Counted from the stretch's first letter, positions 44,147-53,697 are shown. The stretch: DNA of 64,000 nt from Caballeronia fortuita (GCF_001544835.2 NZ_FCNX02000003.1:310001-374000), one strand, 5' to 3'. Numbers and translations: made by a program. The notes: generated from the sequence alone by a model not told the origin.

Positions 44147-45244
44147 ATGACCAATCGCCGCCAGTTCATCCAGGGCGCGGGCGCACTCGCGCTCGGCAGC
44201 GCGCTGCCGTTCGATCTCGCCTTCGGCGCAAGCAACCTGACCGTCGGCGTGATCTATGTCGGCGCGAAGGGCGATTACGGCTATAACCAGGCGCAGGCGC
44301 AGGCCGCGGCGATCATCAAGAAGATGCCGGGCGTGAAGGTGGTCGAGGAAGAGAACGTGCCCGAGACCGTCGCCGTGCAAAAGACGATGGAAGCGATGAT
44401 CGAGCAGGACGGCGCGACGCTCATCTTCGCGACTTCGTTCGGTTACTTCGATCCGCACGTGCTCAAGATGGCCGCGAAGTATCCGAAGGTCCGCTTCGCG
44501 CATTGCGGCGGCCTGTGGAAGCAGGGCAATCCGCCGAACATCGCGAGCTACTTCGGCTATATCGATGAATGTCAGTACCTCAACGGCGTCGTCGCCGGGC
44601 ATACGAGCAAGAGCAAGAAGCTCGGCTTCGTCGCGGCCAAGCCGATTCCGCAAGTGCTGCGCAACATCAACGCGTTCACGCTCGGCGCGCAATCGGTCGA
44701 TCCGTCGATCACCACGCATGTCATCTTCACCGGCGACTGGTCGATGCCGGTCAAGGAAGCCGAAGCGGCCAACAGTCTCGTCGATCAGGGATGCGATGTG
44801 CTGACCTGTCACGTCGATGGCCCGAAGGTCGTCATCGAAACGGCGGAGAAGCGCGGCGCGATGAGCTGCGGTTATCACGCGAGCCAGGCCGCGCTCGCGC
44901 CGAAGGGTTATCTGACCGGCGCGGAATGGGACTGGGCGACGCCGTTCAAGGAACTCGTCACGGATGCGCAAACCGCCAAGCCGCAACCGAACATCCTGCG
45001 CGGCGGCCTGAAAGAAGGCTTCGTGAAGATGTCGCCTTACGGCGCGAAGGTCGCCGCCGATGCGAAGTCCAATGCCGACGCGATCAAATCGAAGATGGCC
45101 GCGGGCGACTACGTGATCTTCAAAGGTCCGATGAAGGACAACAAGGGCGGCAGCGCCATTGCATCGGGCACGGCCTACGCGCAGACGGACATCAAGCTGG
45201 AAAGCATGAACTATCTCGTCGCGGGCGTCGTCGGGCAGATCTGA
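44147..45244 (+). CDS. BMP-family ABC substrate-binding protein with Tat signal
   Basis: A 365-residue binding protein of the Bmp/PnrA (nucleoside-type) family. The N-terminus TNRRQFIQGAGALALGSALP is a twin-arginine export signal, so the protein is probably exported folded. Mature features are VGVIYVGAKGDYGYNQAQAQ, ATSFGYFDPHV, SYFGYIDECQYLNGVVAG and AEWDWATPF. The partner permeases and ATPase follow. Relatives bind nucleosides or purines, and some bind other small N-rich compounds. Because the operon encodes amidohydrolases for ureides and amides, its ligand is probably such a compound; this is inference. Confidence 0.87.
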   Translation: MTNRRQFIQGAGALALGSALPFDLAFGASNLTVGVIYVGAKGDYGYNQAQAQAAAIIKKMPGVKVVEEENVPETVAVQKTMEAMIEQDGATLIFATSFGYFDPHVLKMAAKYPKVRFAHCGGLWKQGNPPNIASYFGYIDECQYLNGVVAGHTSKSKKLGFVAAKPIPQVLRNINAFTLGAQSVDPSITTHVIFTGDWSMPVKEAEAANSLVDQGCDVLTCHVDGPKVVIETAEKRGAMSCGYHASQAALAPKGYLTGAEWDWATPFKELVTDAQTAKPQPNILRGGLKEGFVKMSPYGAKVAADAKSNADAIKSKMAAGDYVIFKGPMKDNKGGSAIASGTAYAQTDIKLESMNYLVAGVVGQI

Positions 45245-45266
45245 TTCATTCCTTCGCGGAGCGGTC

Positions 45267-46382
45267 ATGCGTTCTTATCCTCTGTTACCGCGCGTGGCGC
45301 TCGGCGCATTACCCGTCTTGCCGACGTTGTGCGCGCTCGTCGGCACGTTGCTGCTGTTCTCGCTCTTCCTGCTCGTGCAAGGCCAGCCCGCCAGCGATGC
45401 GCTCGTGCTGATCGCGCAAGGCGCATTCGGCTCGTCGTTCGCATGGCAGAGCACGTTGCTGCGCGCCGCGCCGCTGATGCTCACCGCGTTGTGCGTTGCG
45501 TTGCCCGCGCAGGTCGGCTTGATCGTGATCGGTGGCGAAGGCGCGCTCGCGCTGGGCGGCCTCGCATCGGCGGTCGTGGCGACCGTCGTGCCCGCCGCGA
45601 TGCCGTGGTTCATCGCCGCTCCGTTGATGGCGCTCGCCGGCATGATCGCGGGCGGCGTGTGGATCGGCGCGGTCGGCGCGATTCGGCAACTGCGCGGCGT
45701 GAACGAGACCATCAGCAGTCTGTTGATGTCGTATATCGCGATCGCATTGTTCAAGCATCTCGTCGAAGGTCCGTTGCGGGATCCGGCGAGTCTCAACAAG
45801 CCCTCGACACCGCCCGTACCCGATGCATTCGCCATCGGTTCATTGCCCGGCCTCGACGTGCATTGGGGCCTGCTCTGGGGCGCGCTCGCATGCGTCGCGG
45901 CGTGGGTCTTCGTGCGCCACAGCACCAAGGGCTTCGCGATGCGTATCGCGGGCGGCAACAACCATGCGGCGAAACTCGTCGGCCTGCCGGTGAACACGCT
46001 CGCGATCGCGGCGTGCGCGATGGGCGGCGCGGCGGCCGGTCTCGCGGGCATGTTCGAAGTCGCGGCGGTGCAGGGCAGCGCGAACGCATCGCTGCTTGCC
46101 GGTTACGGCTATGCGGGCATTCTCGTCGCGTTCGCCGCGCGTCAGAATCCGTTGGCGATCATTCTGTGCGCGGTGCTCGTCGGCGGTATCGAAGCAAGCG
46201 GTTCGCTGTTGCAACGCCGCCTCGGTTTGCCCGATGCCACCACGCTCGTCCTCCAAGGTCTGCTCTTCGCCAACCTGCTTGCATGGGAAGCGATGGGCGG
46301 CCGTCTCGCGGCATGGCGCATCCGGTTGCAGGCGATGTCGGTCGCGCAATCGCCGGTTCGACTGGAGGGCACCCATGTTTGA
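45267..46382 (+). CDS. ABC permease 1 of the BMP-type importer
   Basis: A 371-residue membrane permease of the YufP/NupP type (BPD_transp_2), with GLIVIGGEGALALGGLASAVVAT, VNETISSLLMSYIAIALFKHLVEGP and a C-terminal QGSANASLLAGYGYAGILVAFAARQNP. It is 22 bp after the binding protein and overlaps the next permease gene by eight bases. It contributes half of the channel. Confidence 0.88.
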   Translation: MRSYPLLPRVALGALPVLPTLCALVGTLLLFSLFLLVQGQPASDALVLIAQGAFGSSFAWQSTLLRAAPLMLTALCVALPAQVGLIVIGGEGALALGGLASAVVATVVPAAMPWFIAAPLMALAGMIAGGVWIGAVGAIRQLRGVNETISSLLMSYIAIALFKHLVEGPLRDPASLNKPSTPPVPDAFAIGSLPGLDVHWGLLWGALACVAAWVFVRHSTKGFAMRIAGGNNHAAKLVGLPVNTLAIAACAMGGAAAGLAGMFEVAAVQGSANASLLAGYGYAGILVAFAARQNPLAIILCAVLVGGIEASGSLLQRRLGLPDATTLVLQGLLFANLLAWEAMGGRLAAWRIRLQAMSVAQSPVRLEGTHV

Positions 46383-47301
46383 TGCACATTCACCTGTCGC
46401 CGTGTTGCTGCTGTCGCTGTTTGCGGGCGCGATTCGCGTGAGCACGCCGTATCTCTTCGTGAGCATCGGCGAATGTCTGACGGAGAAGGGCGGGCGCGTC
46501 AATCTCGGTCTCGAAGGCATTCTCGTCTCCGGCGCGATGACCGGTTATGCCGCCGCGTTTCTTTCCGGTTCGCCGTGGCTCGGCGTGCTTGCGGCCGGTT
46601 GCGCGGGTTTGCTGCTCGGCTGTCTGCACGGTCTCGTGTGCTCGTTGCCGCGCGTGTCGGACATCGCGTTCGGCATTGCGCTCATGCTCGTCGGCACCGG
46701 CCTCGCGTTCTATCTCGGCAAGCCGTTCATCGAACCGCAAGCGCCGATGCTGTCATCGCTCGACTTCGGCGCATGGGCATCGTCGCCGCAGTTGCATAAC
46801 GCGCTGCATGTCAATCCGCTCTTCATCATCGGCGTGGTATTGGCGTTCGCGCTGCAATGGGGCTTGCGCCATACGCGCTGGGGCATGGCTTTGCGTCTCG
46901 TGGGCGAGAACGCGGAAAGCGCCCGCGCGATGGGTTATCCGATCACCCGCGTGCGCATTCTCGCGACGACTGTCGGCGGTTGCTTCGCGGGCGTGGGCGG
47001 TGCATATCTGTCGCTGGTGTATCCAGGGAGCTGGAACGAAGGCTTGTCGAGCGGACAAGGTCTGATGGCCGTCGCGCTCGTCATCTTCGCGCGCTGGCAG
47101 CCGTTGCGATGTTTGTGGGCCGCGCTGATCTTCGGTGCCGCGGGTGCGCTCGGTCCTGCGTTGCAGGCCATCGGCGTGACGAGCGGTTATTACCTTTTCA
47201 ATGCCGCGCCCTACGTGCTCACGCTCGTCATCATGATCGTCAATTGCCGTCCCGACCGCACGCTCGCAGGCGCGCCCGGCGAACTGAGTCTCACGCGCTG
47301 A
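46375..47301 (+). CDS. ABC permease 2 of the BMP-type importer
   Basis: A 308-residue YufQ/NupQ-type permease. Typical segments are RVSTPYLFVSIGECLTEKGGRVNLGLEG, LPRVSDIAFGIALMLVGTG and YLSLVYPGSWNEGLSSGQGLMAVALVIFARWQP. ATG 46375 overlaps the preceding gene and is preceded by GGAGGG. The longer upstream-open frame is antithetical to the first permease and not used. Confidence 0.88.
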   Translation: MFDAHSPVAVLLLSLFAGAIRVSTPYLFVSIGECLTEKGGRVNLGLEGILVSGAMTGYAAAFLSGSPWLGVLAAGCAGLLLGCLHGLVCSLPRVSDIAFGIALMLVGTGLAFYLGKPFIEPQAPMLSSLDFGAWASSPQLHNALHVNPLFIIGVVLAFALQWGLRHTRWGMALRLVGENAESARAMGYPITRVRILATTVGGCFAGVGGAYLSLVYPGSWNEGLSSGQGLMAVALVIFARWQPLRCLWAALIFGAAGALGPALQAIGVTSGYYLFNAAPYVLTLVIMIVNCRPDRTLAGAPGELSLTR

Positions 47302-47326
47302 ACGCTATTTTCACGGAGCCAAACCC

Positions 47327-48019
47327 ATGAGCCGCTTCATCGAAGCACGTCCTTATCCGTGGCCTTACGACGGCAATCTGCGCCCGGACAACACCGCGCT
47401 CGTCATCATCGACATGCAGACGGATTTCTGCGGCATTGGCGGCTATGTCGACAAGATGGGCTATGACCTGTCGATGACGCGCGCGCCGATCGAACCGATC
47501 AGGAACGTGCTCACGCTGATGCGTGAACAGGGCTTCACCATCATTCATACACGCGAAGGGCATCGGCCCGATCTGTCGGACTTGCCCGCCAACAAGCGAT
47601 GGCGAAGCCGCCGCGCGGGCACGAACGGCGTGGGCATCGGCGATGAAGGGCCTTGCGGCAAGATCCTCGTGCGCGGCGAACCGGGCTGGGAGATCATCGA
47701 CGAACTGAAGCCGGTCGAAGGCGAGATCGTCATCGACAAGCCCGGCAAAGGCTCGTTCTGCGCGACGGACCTCGACATGATATTGCGCACACGCGGCATC
47801 GTGAATCTGGTGCTGACGGGCATCACGACGGACGTATGCGTGCACACGACGATGCGCGAAGCGAACGATCGCGGTTTCGAATGCACCATCCTCGCAGACT
47901 GCTGCGGCGCGACCGATCAAGGCAATCACGACGCCGCGCTCAACATGGTACTGATGCAAGGCGGGGTGTTCGGCACGGTAGCGGATTCGAAGGCCTTGCT
48001 CGCAACACTGGGGCGCTGA
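47327..48019 (+). CDS. Isochorismatase-fold cysteine hydrolase, biuret-hydrolase-like
   Basis: A 230-residue amidohydrolase with catalytic Asp29 (VIIDMQTDFCG), Lys138 ([10 protein letters not shown]) and Cys171 (TTDVCVHTTMREAN), plus Gln211 (MQGGVFG). These correspond to Asp36, Lys142, Cys175 and Gln215 of biuret hydrolase BiuH as I recall them; the offset changes from 7 to 4 at a three-residue insertion (SRRAGTNGVGIG). The opening PWPYDGNLRPDNTALVIIDM and GGYVDKMGYDLS are BiuH hallmarks. Biuret to allophanate is the leading guess; triuret and guanylurea hydrolases are close relatives and cannot be excluded. No allophanate hydrolase is in the window. Confidence 0.83.
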   Translation: MSRFIEARPYPWPYDGNLRPDNTALVIIDMQTDFCGIGGYVDKMGYDLSMTRAPIEPIRNVLTLMREQGFTIIHTREGHRPDLSDLPANKRWRSRRAGTNGVGIGDEGPCGKILVRGEPGWEIIDELKPVEGEIVIDKPGKGSFCATDLDMILRTRGIVNLVLTGITTDVCVHTTMREANDRGFECTILADCCGATDQGNHDAALNMVLMQGGVFGTVADSKALLATLGR

Positions 48020-48021
48020 CC

Positions 48022-49617
48022 ATGAACGCCCCGACCAAAGCGATGAGCGTGGAAGTGCTCGGCGCGACGAAGCGCTTCGGCGCGTTCACCGCGCTCGACA
48101 ACGTGACGCTCAAGGTGCGCGCGGGCACCGTGCATGCGCTGCTCGGCGAGAACGGCGCGGGCAAGAGCACGCTCGTCAAAGGGCTCGTAGGCTACGGCGT
48201 GCTCGATCACGGCGAGATCGTCGCGGATGCGCGGCAGGTGAAGATCGCGTCGCCGCGCGATGCGCAGACGCTCGGCATCGGCATGGTGTATCAGCATTTC
48301 ACGCTGGCGGCGGGCTTGTCGGTGGAAGAAAACCTGCTGCTCGCGCGCGGACGTCTGCCCTGGAAGATCGACTGGCCGAAGGAACGTGCCGCGCTCGATG
48401 CCTTCATGCGTTCGATGCCCTTTCGTCTGCCGCTCGATGCGCCCGTTTCCGGTCTTGCAGCGGGAGAGAAGCAGAAGCTCGAAATCCTCAAACAGCTTTA
48501 TTTGCGGCAGCGTTTCCTGATTCTCGACGAACCCACATCGGTGCTCACGCCGCAGGAAGCCGACGAAGTGCTCGGCCTCATGCGCGACTTTGCCACGCGC
48601 GGCGAACTCACGGTGTTGATGATCACGCACAAGTTCCGCGAAGTGATGGCGTATGCGGACGATGTCACCGTGTTGCGCAAGGGCCGGCTCGTCGGCACGA
48701 GCGCGGTCGCGGACACGAGCCGCGACAGGCTGGCTGCGTGGATGATGGGCGATGCGGCATCGAAAGAGGACGATCCGGAACTCACCGGGACGCGGCCCGA
48801 ACGCAAGCCGCTCGATGCTGACGCGCCGGTACGTCTCGCGCTTTCGAGCCTTGACGTTATCGACGATCGTGGACACCGCGCGGTGCGCGACGTATCGCTC
48901 AACGTGAAGTCGGGCGAGATACTCGGCATCGCGGGCGTATCGGGTAATGGCCAGAAGGAACTGATCGAAGCGCTCGTCGGCCAGCGCCGCGTGCACGGCG
49001 GTGAAATGCGCATGCATGGCGAGCCGTATCGTGCGACGCGTGAGGAGATGACGCGGCTGCGTGTCTTTGCATTGCCTGAGGAACCGCTGCGCAATGCGTG
49101 CGTCGCGAACATGAGCATCGCGGATAACCTCGCCTTGCGCGACTTCGATCGCGCGCCGATGAAGCGTCACGGCTGGCGTCTAGATCGCCGTGCGATGCGC
49201 GAGCGCGCCGAACGTCTCATCGCCGAGTTCAACGTCAAACCGCCGGTGCCCGCGCGCGCCATCGGCACGCTGTCGGGCGGCAATGTGCAGCGCGCCGTGC
49301 TCGCGCGCGAGCTGGGGCAGGCGGTCAATGTGCTGATCGTCGCGAACCCCGTATTCGGGCTCGATTTCGCATCGGTCGCGGATATCCACGCGCGCATTCT
49401 CGCCGCGCGCGATGCGGGCGCTGCGGTGCTGCTCGTCAGCGAAGACCTCGATGAACTGCTGGAACTCGCGGATCGCATCGTGGTGATCGCGGAAGGGCGG
49501 CTCGTACACGAAACAGCCGCGAGCGGCGCGGATCGCGTCGCACTGGGAAGACACATGGCGGGTCATGTCGAAAGCGCCGCGGGCGAGTCGACAGAGCCGC
49601 TCGCCGTTCACGCATAA
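48022..49617 (+). CDS. Double-domain ABC ATPase of the BMP-type importer
   Basis: A 531-residue ATPase of the YufO/NupO type. The first domain has Walker A GENGAGKST near residue 41, the segment YQHFTLAAGLSVEENLLL and Walker B FLILDEPTSVLT. The second has GVSGNGQKEL, LSGGNVQRAVLAREL and LIVANPVFGLDF. The start lies two bases after the stop of the hydrolase gene. That the ATPase is separated from its permeases by a hydrolase shows that the catabolic and transport genes form one unit. Confidence 0.9.
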   Translation: MNAPTKAMSVEVLGATKRFGAFTALDNVTLKVRAGTVHALLGENGAGKSTLVKGLVGYGVLDHGEIVADARQVKIASPRDAQTLGIGMVYQHFTLAAGLSVEENLLLARGRLPWKIDWPKERAALDAFMRSMPFRLPLDAPVSGLAAGEKQKLEILKQLYLRQRFLILDEPTSVLTPQEADEVLGLMRDFATRGELTVLMITHKFREVMAYADDVTVLRKGRLVGTSAVADTSRDRLAAWMMGDAASKEDDPELTGTRPERKPLDADAPVRLALSSLDVIDDRGHRAVRDVSLNVKSGEILGIAGVSGNGQKELIEALVGQRRVHGGEMRMHGEPYRATREEMTRLRVFALPEEPLRNACVANMSIADNLALRDFDRAPMKRHGWRLDRRAMRERAERLIAEFNVKPPVPARAIGTLSGGNVQRAVLARELGQAVNVLIVANPVFGLDFASVADIHARILAARDAGAAVLLVSEDLDELLELADRIVVIAEGRLVHETAASGADRVALGRHMAGHVESAAGESTEPLAVHA

Positions 49618-49631
49618 GGGAGCAAGGAAGA

Positions 49632-50630
49632 ATGAGTTCGAGCGGTCTCGGTGGATTGAACAAGTCGCCGCAAGGCATCGTCGTGGGTCTCGTGCAGTTG
49701 CAGAATCCCGATGTCGCCACGCCGGAACAACTGGCCGCGCAGACGCGGCGCATCGTCGAACTGATCGGCAAGGCACGCCGCAATAACCCGTCGATGGATC
49801 TCGTCGTATTCCCCGAATACATGCTGCACGGCCTATCCATGGATACGAGCGATGCCATCATGTGCTCGCTGGACGGTCCCGAAGTCGCGGCATTCAAGGC
49901 GGCGTGCATCGAGCATCGCATCTGGGGATGCTTCTCGATCATGGAGCGCAATCCGGGTGGCAATCCGTACAACAGCGGGATCATCATCGACGATAAAGGA
50001 GAGGTGCAGCTCTACTATCGCAAGCTGCATCCGTGGGTGCCGGTCGAGCCGTGGGAACCGGGCAATCTCGGCGTGCCGGTGTGTATCGGGCCGAAGGGCG
50101 CGAAGCTCTCGCTCATCATCTGTCATGACGGCATGTTTCCGGAGATGGCGCGCGAGGCCGCTTACAAGGGCGCGGAAGTCATCTTGCGCACGGCGGGCTA
50201 TACCGCGCCCATTCGCCATGCATGGAAGATCACCAATCAGTCGAACGCGTTCCAGAACCTCGCGCAGACCGCCAGCGTGTGTCTGTGCGGCAGCGACGGC
50301 ACGTTCGATTCGATGGGCGAAGGCATGTTCTGCGATTTCGACGGCACCGTGATGGTCGAAGGCAGTCATCGCCCTGATGAAATCATCACATGTGAGATGC
50401 GCCCCGACCTCGTGCGCGAAGCGCGCATTCACTGGGGCGTGGAGAACAACATCTATCAGTTCGGGCACCGTGGCTATGTGGCCGTCAAGGGCGGCGCGCA
50501 GGATTGTCCGTACACGTTCATGCAGGACATGGTGCGAGGCGAATATCGTTTGCCATGGGATGATGAAGTCGTCGTAAAAGACGGGACGTCATGCGGCTTT
50601 CCGAAACCCGAACGCCGATACGAGGGCTGA
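49632..50630 (+). CDS. amiF: Formamidase (nitrilase superfamily)
   Basis: A 332-residue nitrilase-superfamily amidase nearly colinear with AmiF formamidases: [20 protein letters not shown] at the start, [16 protein letters not shown], and [19 protein letters not shown] at the end. The catalytic Glu62, Lys131 (YYRKLHPW) and Cys164 ([10 protein letters not shown]) are present. It hydrolyses formamide to formate and ammonia; the related aliphatic amidases are very similar, but the GLGGLNKSP start speaks for formamidase. Located 14 bp after the ATPase gene. It would add another ammonia-releasing step. Confidence 0.9.
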   Translation: MSSSGLGGLNKSPQGIVVGLVQLQNPDVATPEQLAAQTRRIVELIGKARRNNPSMDLVVFPEYMLHGLSMDTSDAIMCSLDGPEVAAFKAACIEHRIWGCFSIMERNPGGNPYNSGIIIDDKGEVQLYYRKLHPWVPVEPWEPGNLGVPVCIGPKGAKLSLIICHDGMFPEMAREAAYKGAEVILRTAGYTAPIRHAWKITNQSNAFQNLAQTASVCLCGSDGTFDSMGEGMFCDFDGTVMVEGSHRPDEIITCEMRPDLVREARIHWGVENNIYQFGHRGYVAVKGGAQDCPYTFMQDMVRGEYRLPWDDEVVVKDGTSCGFPKPERRYEG

Positions 50631-50634
50631 CGCA

Positions 50635-51303
50635 ATGCCTACCCTGACGCATGCTCGACCATCGCCGTTCACTTTCGATGCGGCGCATACGGCATTGATC
50701 GTCATCGACATGCAGCGCGACTTCGTCGAACCGGGCGGCTTCGGCGAAGCGCTCGGCAACGATGTGTCGCTGCTCGCGTCGATCGTGCCGACCGTCGCGC
50801 AACTGCTCGGCCATGCACGCGAGCGCGGCTGGCTCGTCGTACATACGCGCGAGTCTCATGCGCCCGATCTCTCCGATTGCCCCGACGCGAAACGGCTGCG
50901 CGGCGCACCAAGTGCGCGCATCGGCGATATGGGGCCGATGGGCCGCATCCTCGTGCGCGGCGAACCGGGCAATGCCATCGTCGATGCGGTCGCGCCGGTC
51001 GCAGGCGAGATCGTCATCGACAAGCCCGGCAAAGGCGCGTTCTATGCGACGCGCCTTGGCGAGGAGCTCGCGCGATTCGGCATCACGCATCTCGTGTTCG
51101 CGGGTGTCACGACCGAAGTGTGCGTGCAGACGAGCATGCGCGAAGCGAACGATCGCGGCTACGAATGCGTGTTGATAGAAGACGCGACGGCGAGCTACAT
51201 TCCGTCGTTCAAGACCGCGACCATCGAGATGATTCGCTCGCAGGGCGGCATCGTTGGATGGACGGCCACGCTCGCCGATCTGGTGGAAAGCCGATGGAAC
51301 TGA
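50635..51303 (+). CDS. Second isochorismatase-fold cysteine hydrolase of the ureide/amide operon
   Basis: A 222-residue hydrolase with Asp25 ([10 protein letters not shown]), Lys130 ([13 protein letters not shown]) and Cys163 ([14 protein letters not shown]). It shares the [10 protein letters not shown] and RGEPGN-IVD framework with the enzyme at 47327 but lacks its PWPYDG opening and has a shorter segment after HAPDLSD. The substrate is therefore probably a related but different ureide or amide, for example triuret, guanylurea or carbamoylated products. It lies 4 bp after the formamidase gene and overlaps the AtzH-like gene by ten bases. Confidence 0.83.
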   Translation: MPTLTHARPSPFTFDAAHTALIVIDMQRDFVEPGGFGEALGNDVSLLASIVPTVAQLLGHARERGWLVVHTRESHAPDLSDCPDAKRLRGAPSARIGDMGPMGRILVRGEPGNAIVDAVAPVAGEIVIDKPGKGAFYATRLGEELARFGITHLVFAGVTTEVCVQTSMREANDRGYECVLIEDATASYIPSFKTATIEMIRSQGGIVGWTATLADLVESRWN

Positions 51304-51692
51304 ATCGTCCTGAAACGGTGGCTGAAGTCGAGCGGGCGTTCATCGCCTACGAGAAAGCGCTCGTCGATAACGATGTGGCAACCATGAACGCGCTCTTCTG
51401 GCATGCGCCGGAAACGGTGCGATACGGCATCGCCGAAGTGCAGCATGGCGGCGAAGAAATCCGCCGGTGGCGTGAGACGTGCGCGCCGGTGCCGCGTTCG
51501 CGGCGTTTGCATCGAACGGTGGTGACGACGTTCGGCGTGGACTACGCTTGCGTGAGCACCGAGTTCACGAGCGACGCGACGCCTTTGCTCGGGCGTCAGA
51601 TGCAGACATGGGCGCGCATCGGCGATGCATCGAATGCGTTCGCCGGATGGACTATCGTCGCGGCGCACGTGAGCCTCATCGAAGCGCCGTGA
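51294..51692 (+). CDS. AtzH/HpxZ-like (DUF3225) protein
   Basis: A 132-residue NTF2-like protein of the family that includes AtzH of cyanuric acid breakdown and HpxZ of oxalurate breakdown. Recognisable are [28 protein letters not shown] and [20 protein letters not shown] in the first half. AtzH has been reported to decarboxylate a dicarboxyurea formed during ureide breakdown. It overlaps the second cysteine hydrolase gene by ten bases, which suggests that it handles an unstable product of that enzyme. Exact reaction not readable. Confidence 0.78.
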   Translation: MELNRPETVAEVERAFIAYEKALVDNDVATMNALFWHAPETVRYGIAEVQHGGEEIRRWRETCAPVPRSRRLHRTVVTTFGVDYACVSTEFTSDATPLLGRQMQTWARIGDASNAFAGWTIVAAHVSLIEAP

Positions 51693-51750
51693 AAGACGCA
51701 TCAGCCGGAGACAGCGAATCAACTCGCCCAAACTTACGGATGGCAGCGCC

Positions 51751-52446
51751 GTGCGCGCCATCCAGAGCGCCAATCCGCTTGCCGAGCAGGTGTATCAGCA
51801 GTTGAAGCGTGACATCTTCAGCTTTCGTCTGTTTCCGGGCGACCGCTTTTCGGAGACCGACATCGCACAATACTACGGGGTGTCGCGCACGCCGATGCGC
51901 GACGCGCTCTTTCGCTTGTTGCGCGAGGGCTATCTCGAGGTCGGATTCAGGCGTGGCTGGAAGGTATCCGAGATCAACTTCGCCCAGCTCGATCAGTTGT
52001 ATGACTTGCGTATCGTGCTGGAGACCGCGTCACTCGACAAACTGGCGAGCACCGCGCCGCCGCATCCGGAGATCGATGCGCTCAAGGCGCTCTGGTGCGT
52101 GTCGCCCGATGCGCAGCAAAGCGATCCGGTCGCGATGTTCGGCATGGACGAGGACTTTCATCGCGGACTCGTGCGCGCGAGCGGCAACGATGAAATGCTG
52201 CGCGTGCATAACGAAGTGACGGAGCGCATCCGCATCGTGCGGCGGCTTGATTTTCTGAAGCCGCATCGCACCATCGCGACCTATGACGAGCACGCGAAGA
52301 TGCTGCGTTTCATCGATCGAGGCAAGTGCGGCGAAGCGGCCATGCTGCTGCGCGCGCATATCACGCAAAGCAAGCTCGAGGTGCGCAAGATCACGGTTTC
52401 GATGCTGACCGAGGCTCGGGACAGGAAGTTGCCGTTCGTCGGGTGA
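51751..52446 (+). CDS. GntR-family (FCD) regulator of the ureide/amide operon
   Basis: A 231-residue GntR protein: N-terminal winged helix (LAEQVYQQLKRDIFSFRL, then SETDIAQYYGVSRTPMRDALFRLLREGYLEV) and an all-helical FCD ligand domain with DLRIVLETASL, DEDFHRGLVRASGN and the His in RAHITQSKLE. The GTG at 51751 is the only plausible start; an ATG at 51740 is out of frame. It is the last gene of the operon, 58 bp after the AtzH-like gene. It probably binds the dyad near 43936 and senses a pathway compound. Confidence 0.87.
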   Translation: MRAIQSANPLAEQVYQQLKRDIFSFRLFPGDRFSETDIAQYYGVSRTPMRDALFRLLREGYLEVGFRRGWKVSEINFAQLDQLYDLRIVLETASLDKLASTAPPHPEIDALKALWCVSPDAQQSDPVAMFGMDEDFHRGLVRASGNDEMLRVHNEVTERIRIVRRLDFLKPHRTIATYDEHAKMLRFIDRGKCGEAAMLLRAHITQSKLEVRKITVSMLTEARDRKLPFVG

Positions 52447-52573
52447 GGGGCGAGGATCTGGCGGCGCTGGTGCGCTTCGCAAAAGTGGTTCGAGTCATAC
52501 GGCGCCCCGCGCTCATCCCCAGCTAATTCGGCAAGCATAAGCTCGGAGCCAGTTACATGTCCGAGGCTTCGTC

Positions 52574-52993
52574 ATGGCTGACTTCCTGTTCCTGCTCTTC
52601 TTTTCCGCCGCGCTCGGCGGGTGTGTGGTCACTCGCATACTGAGCGAGCGGCATTTCCGCGCACGGGAATCGCGCCAGAAAGTGCGCCTGCGACGCCGGC
52701 TCGAGTATGCCTACATGCAGGGCGCGATCGATGGACAATCGCAGTCCGTCGATGTCGACGCTTTCCACACGCGCATGGCCGTATGGCTCGCGACGACTAA
52801 CGCGAGTCCATCGGCAAGCGGGCCGGGCGCATCTTCGTCCATGAAGGGCATCGACGAGAATGCGCCCATCCATCGAAACGTTGCCGCTAACGTCCCGGAT
52901 GCAGGACCACCTTGGTCCAGCCATGCTCGCGCACGTCGAAGTGCTTGTATGCTTCAGGCGCCTGGTCGAGTTTCAACTCATGCGACACGATGA
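52574..52993 (+). CDS. Hypothetical membrane-anchored protein (139 aa)
   Basis: The N-terminus MADFLFLLFFSAALGGCVVT is a hydrophobic segment that could be a signal anchor, followed by a basic stretch (RHFRARESRQKVRLRRRLEYAYMQGA over residues 26-53). The ATG has GAGG seven bases upstream. The last third overlaps the end of the minus-strand dehydrogenase pseudogene and is of low complexity (SPSASGPGASSS), so only the first 90 residues look selected. No family recognised. Confidence 0.4.
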   Translation: MADFLFLLFFSAALGGCVVTRILSERHFRARESRQKVRLRRRLEYAYMQGAIDGQSQSVDVDAFHTRMAVWLATTNASPSASGPGASSSMKGIDENAPIHRNVAANVPDAGPPWSSHARARRSACMLQAPGRVSTHATR

Positions 52994-53697
52994 AAGATGG
53001 CTTCGCGCGGCCCGCGTGAATCAGGTTGCGTAGCTGCCGGTTGTACGCCTTGACGTTGCACTGGCCCGTGGCGATGTGCTGGCCCTTGAACCAGCACTTG
53101 CCCCAATCGAAAGCGATCTGCCCTTTCTTCGCCAGTTCGTCCTCCGCGCCCGGGTCTTCCGGCACGAACACGCCGACCACGCCGATCCCGCCCGTGAATT
53201 TGACCGACGACACCAGATTGTTCATCGTCAGATTGGGGTTCTCATGGCGGTGCGGAGACGGATCGTGACACTGATAGCCGACGCATTCGCAACCCACGTC
53301 CGCGCCCATGCCGTTTGTCAGGTCCATCACGCGCTGCACCGGATCTTCCTTCGAATAATCGATTGCAGTTGCGCCGATCGATTCAGCAAGCTTGAGACGG
53401 TCGGGATGGCAATCGACCACCATGACGCTGCGTGCGCCCTTTATCATGGCCGAGTGCGCGGCCATCAGACCCACCGGTCCTGAGCCATAGATCACGATAG
53501 CGTCTCCGGGCTTCACGCCGGCAAGTTCTGTCGCGTGCCAACCGGTCGGGAATATGTCGGCGCACATCACGCAGATCCGAACCGCAGATGTTGGTAGTGG
53601 TGATTCTGACGATGGCGTCGGTCGGACGCTCGATCTTGGGATCCGGCACATCTTCTACTGCGACCTGGCGAGGACCGCGATATACAACGGCTTTCAT
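52887..53697 (-). pseudogene. Zinc alcohol dehydrogenase, formaldehyde-dehydrogenase-like, internally deleted
   Basis: The N-terminal 43 residues ([20 protein letters not shown] to NICGSDL) are in one frame from ATG 53697, with a good ribosome site. The chain then jumps, in another frame, to [35 protein letters not shown] and runs to the normal C-terminus VVLHPGR. About 110 residues are missing between them, including the usual GHE zinc ligand and the structural-zinc cysteines. The rest matches the glutathione-independent formaldehyde dehydrogenase FdhA group (GMGADVGCECVGYQ). A deletion near 53563-53575 also shifts the frame, so the gene is dead. Confidence 0.8.

Noticed and set aside
47327..48019. 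RutB (ureidoacrylate amidohydrolase of the uracil pathway)
   Set aside because: The sequence lacks the RutB-type loop regions, no rutA/C/D/F/G genes are near, and the opening and active-site framework fit biuret hydrolase better.
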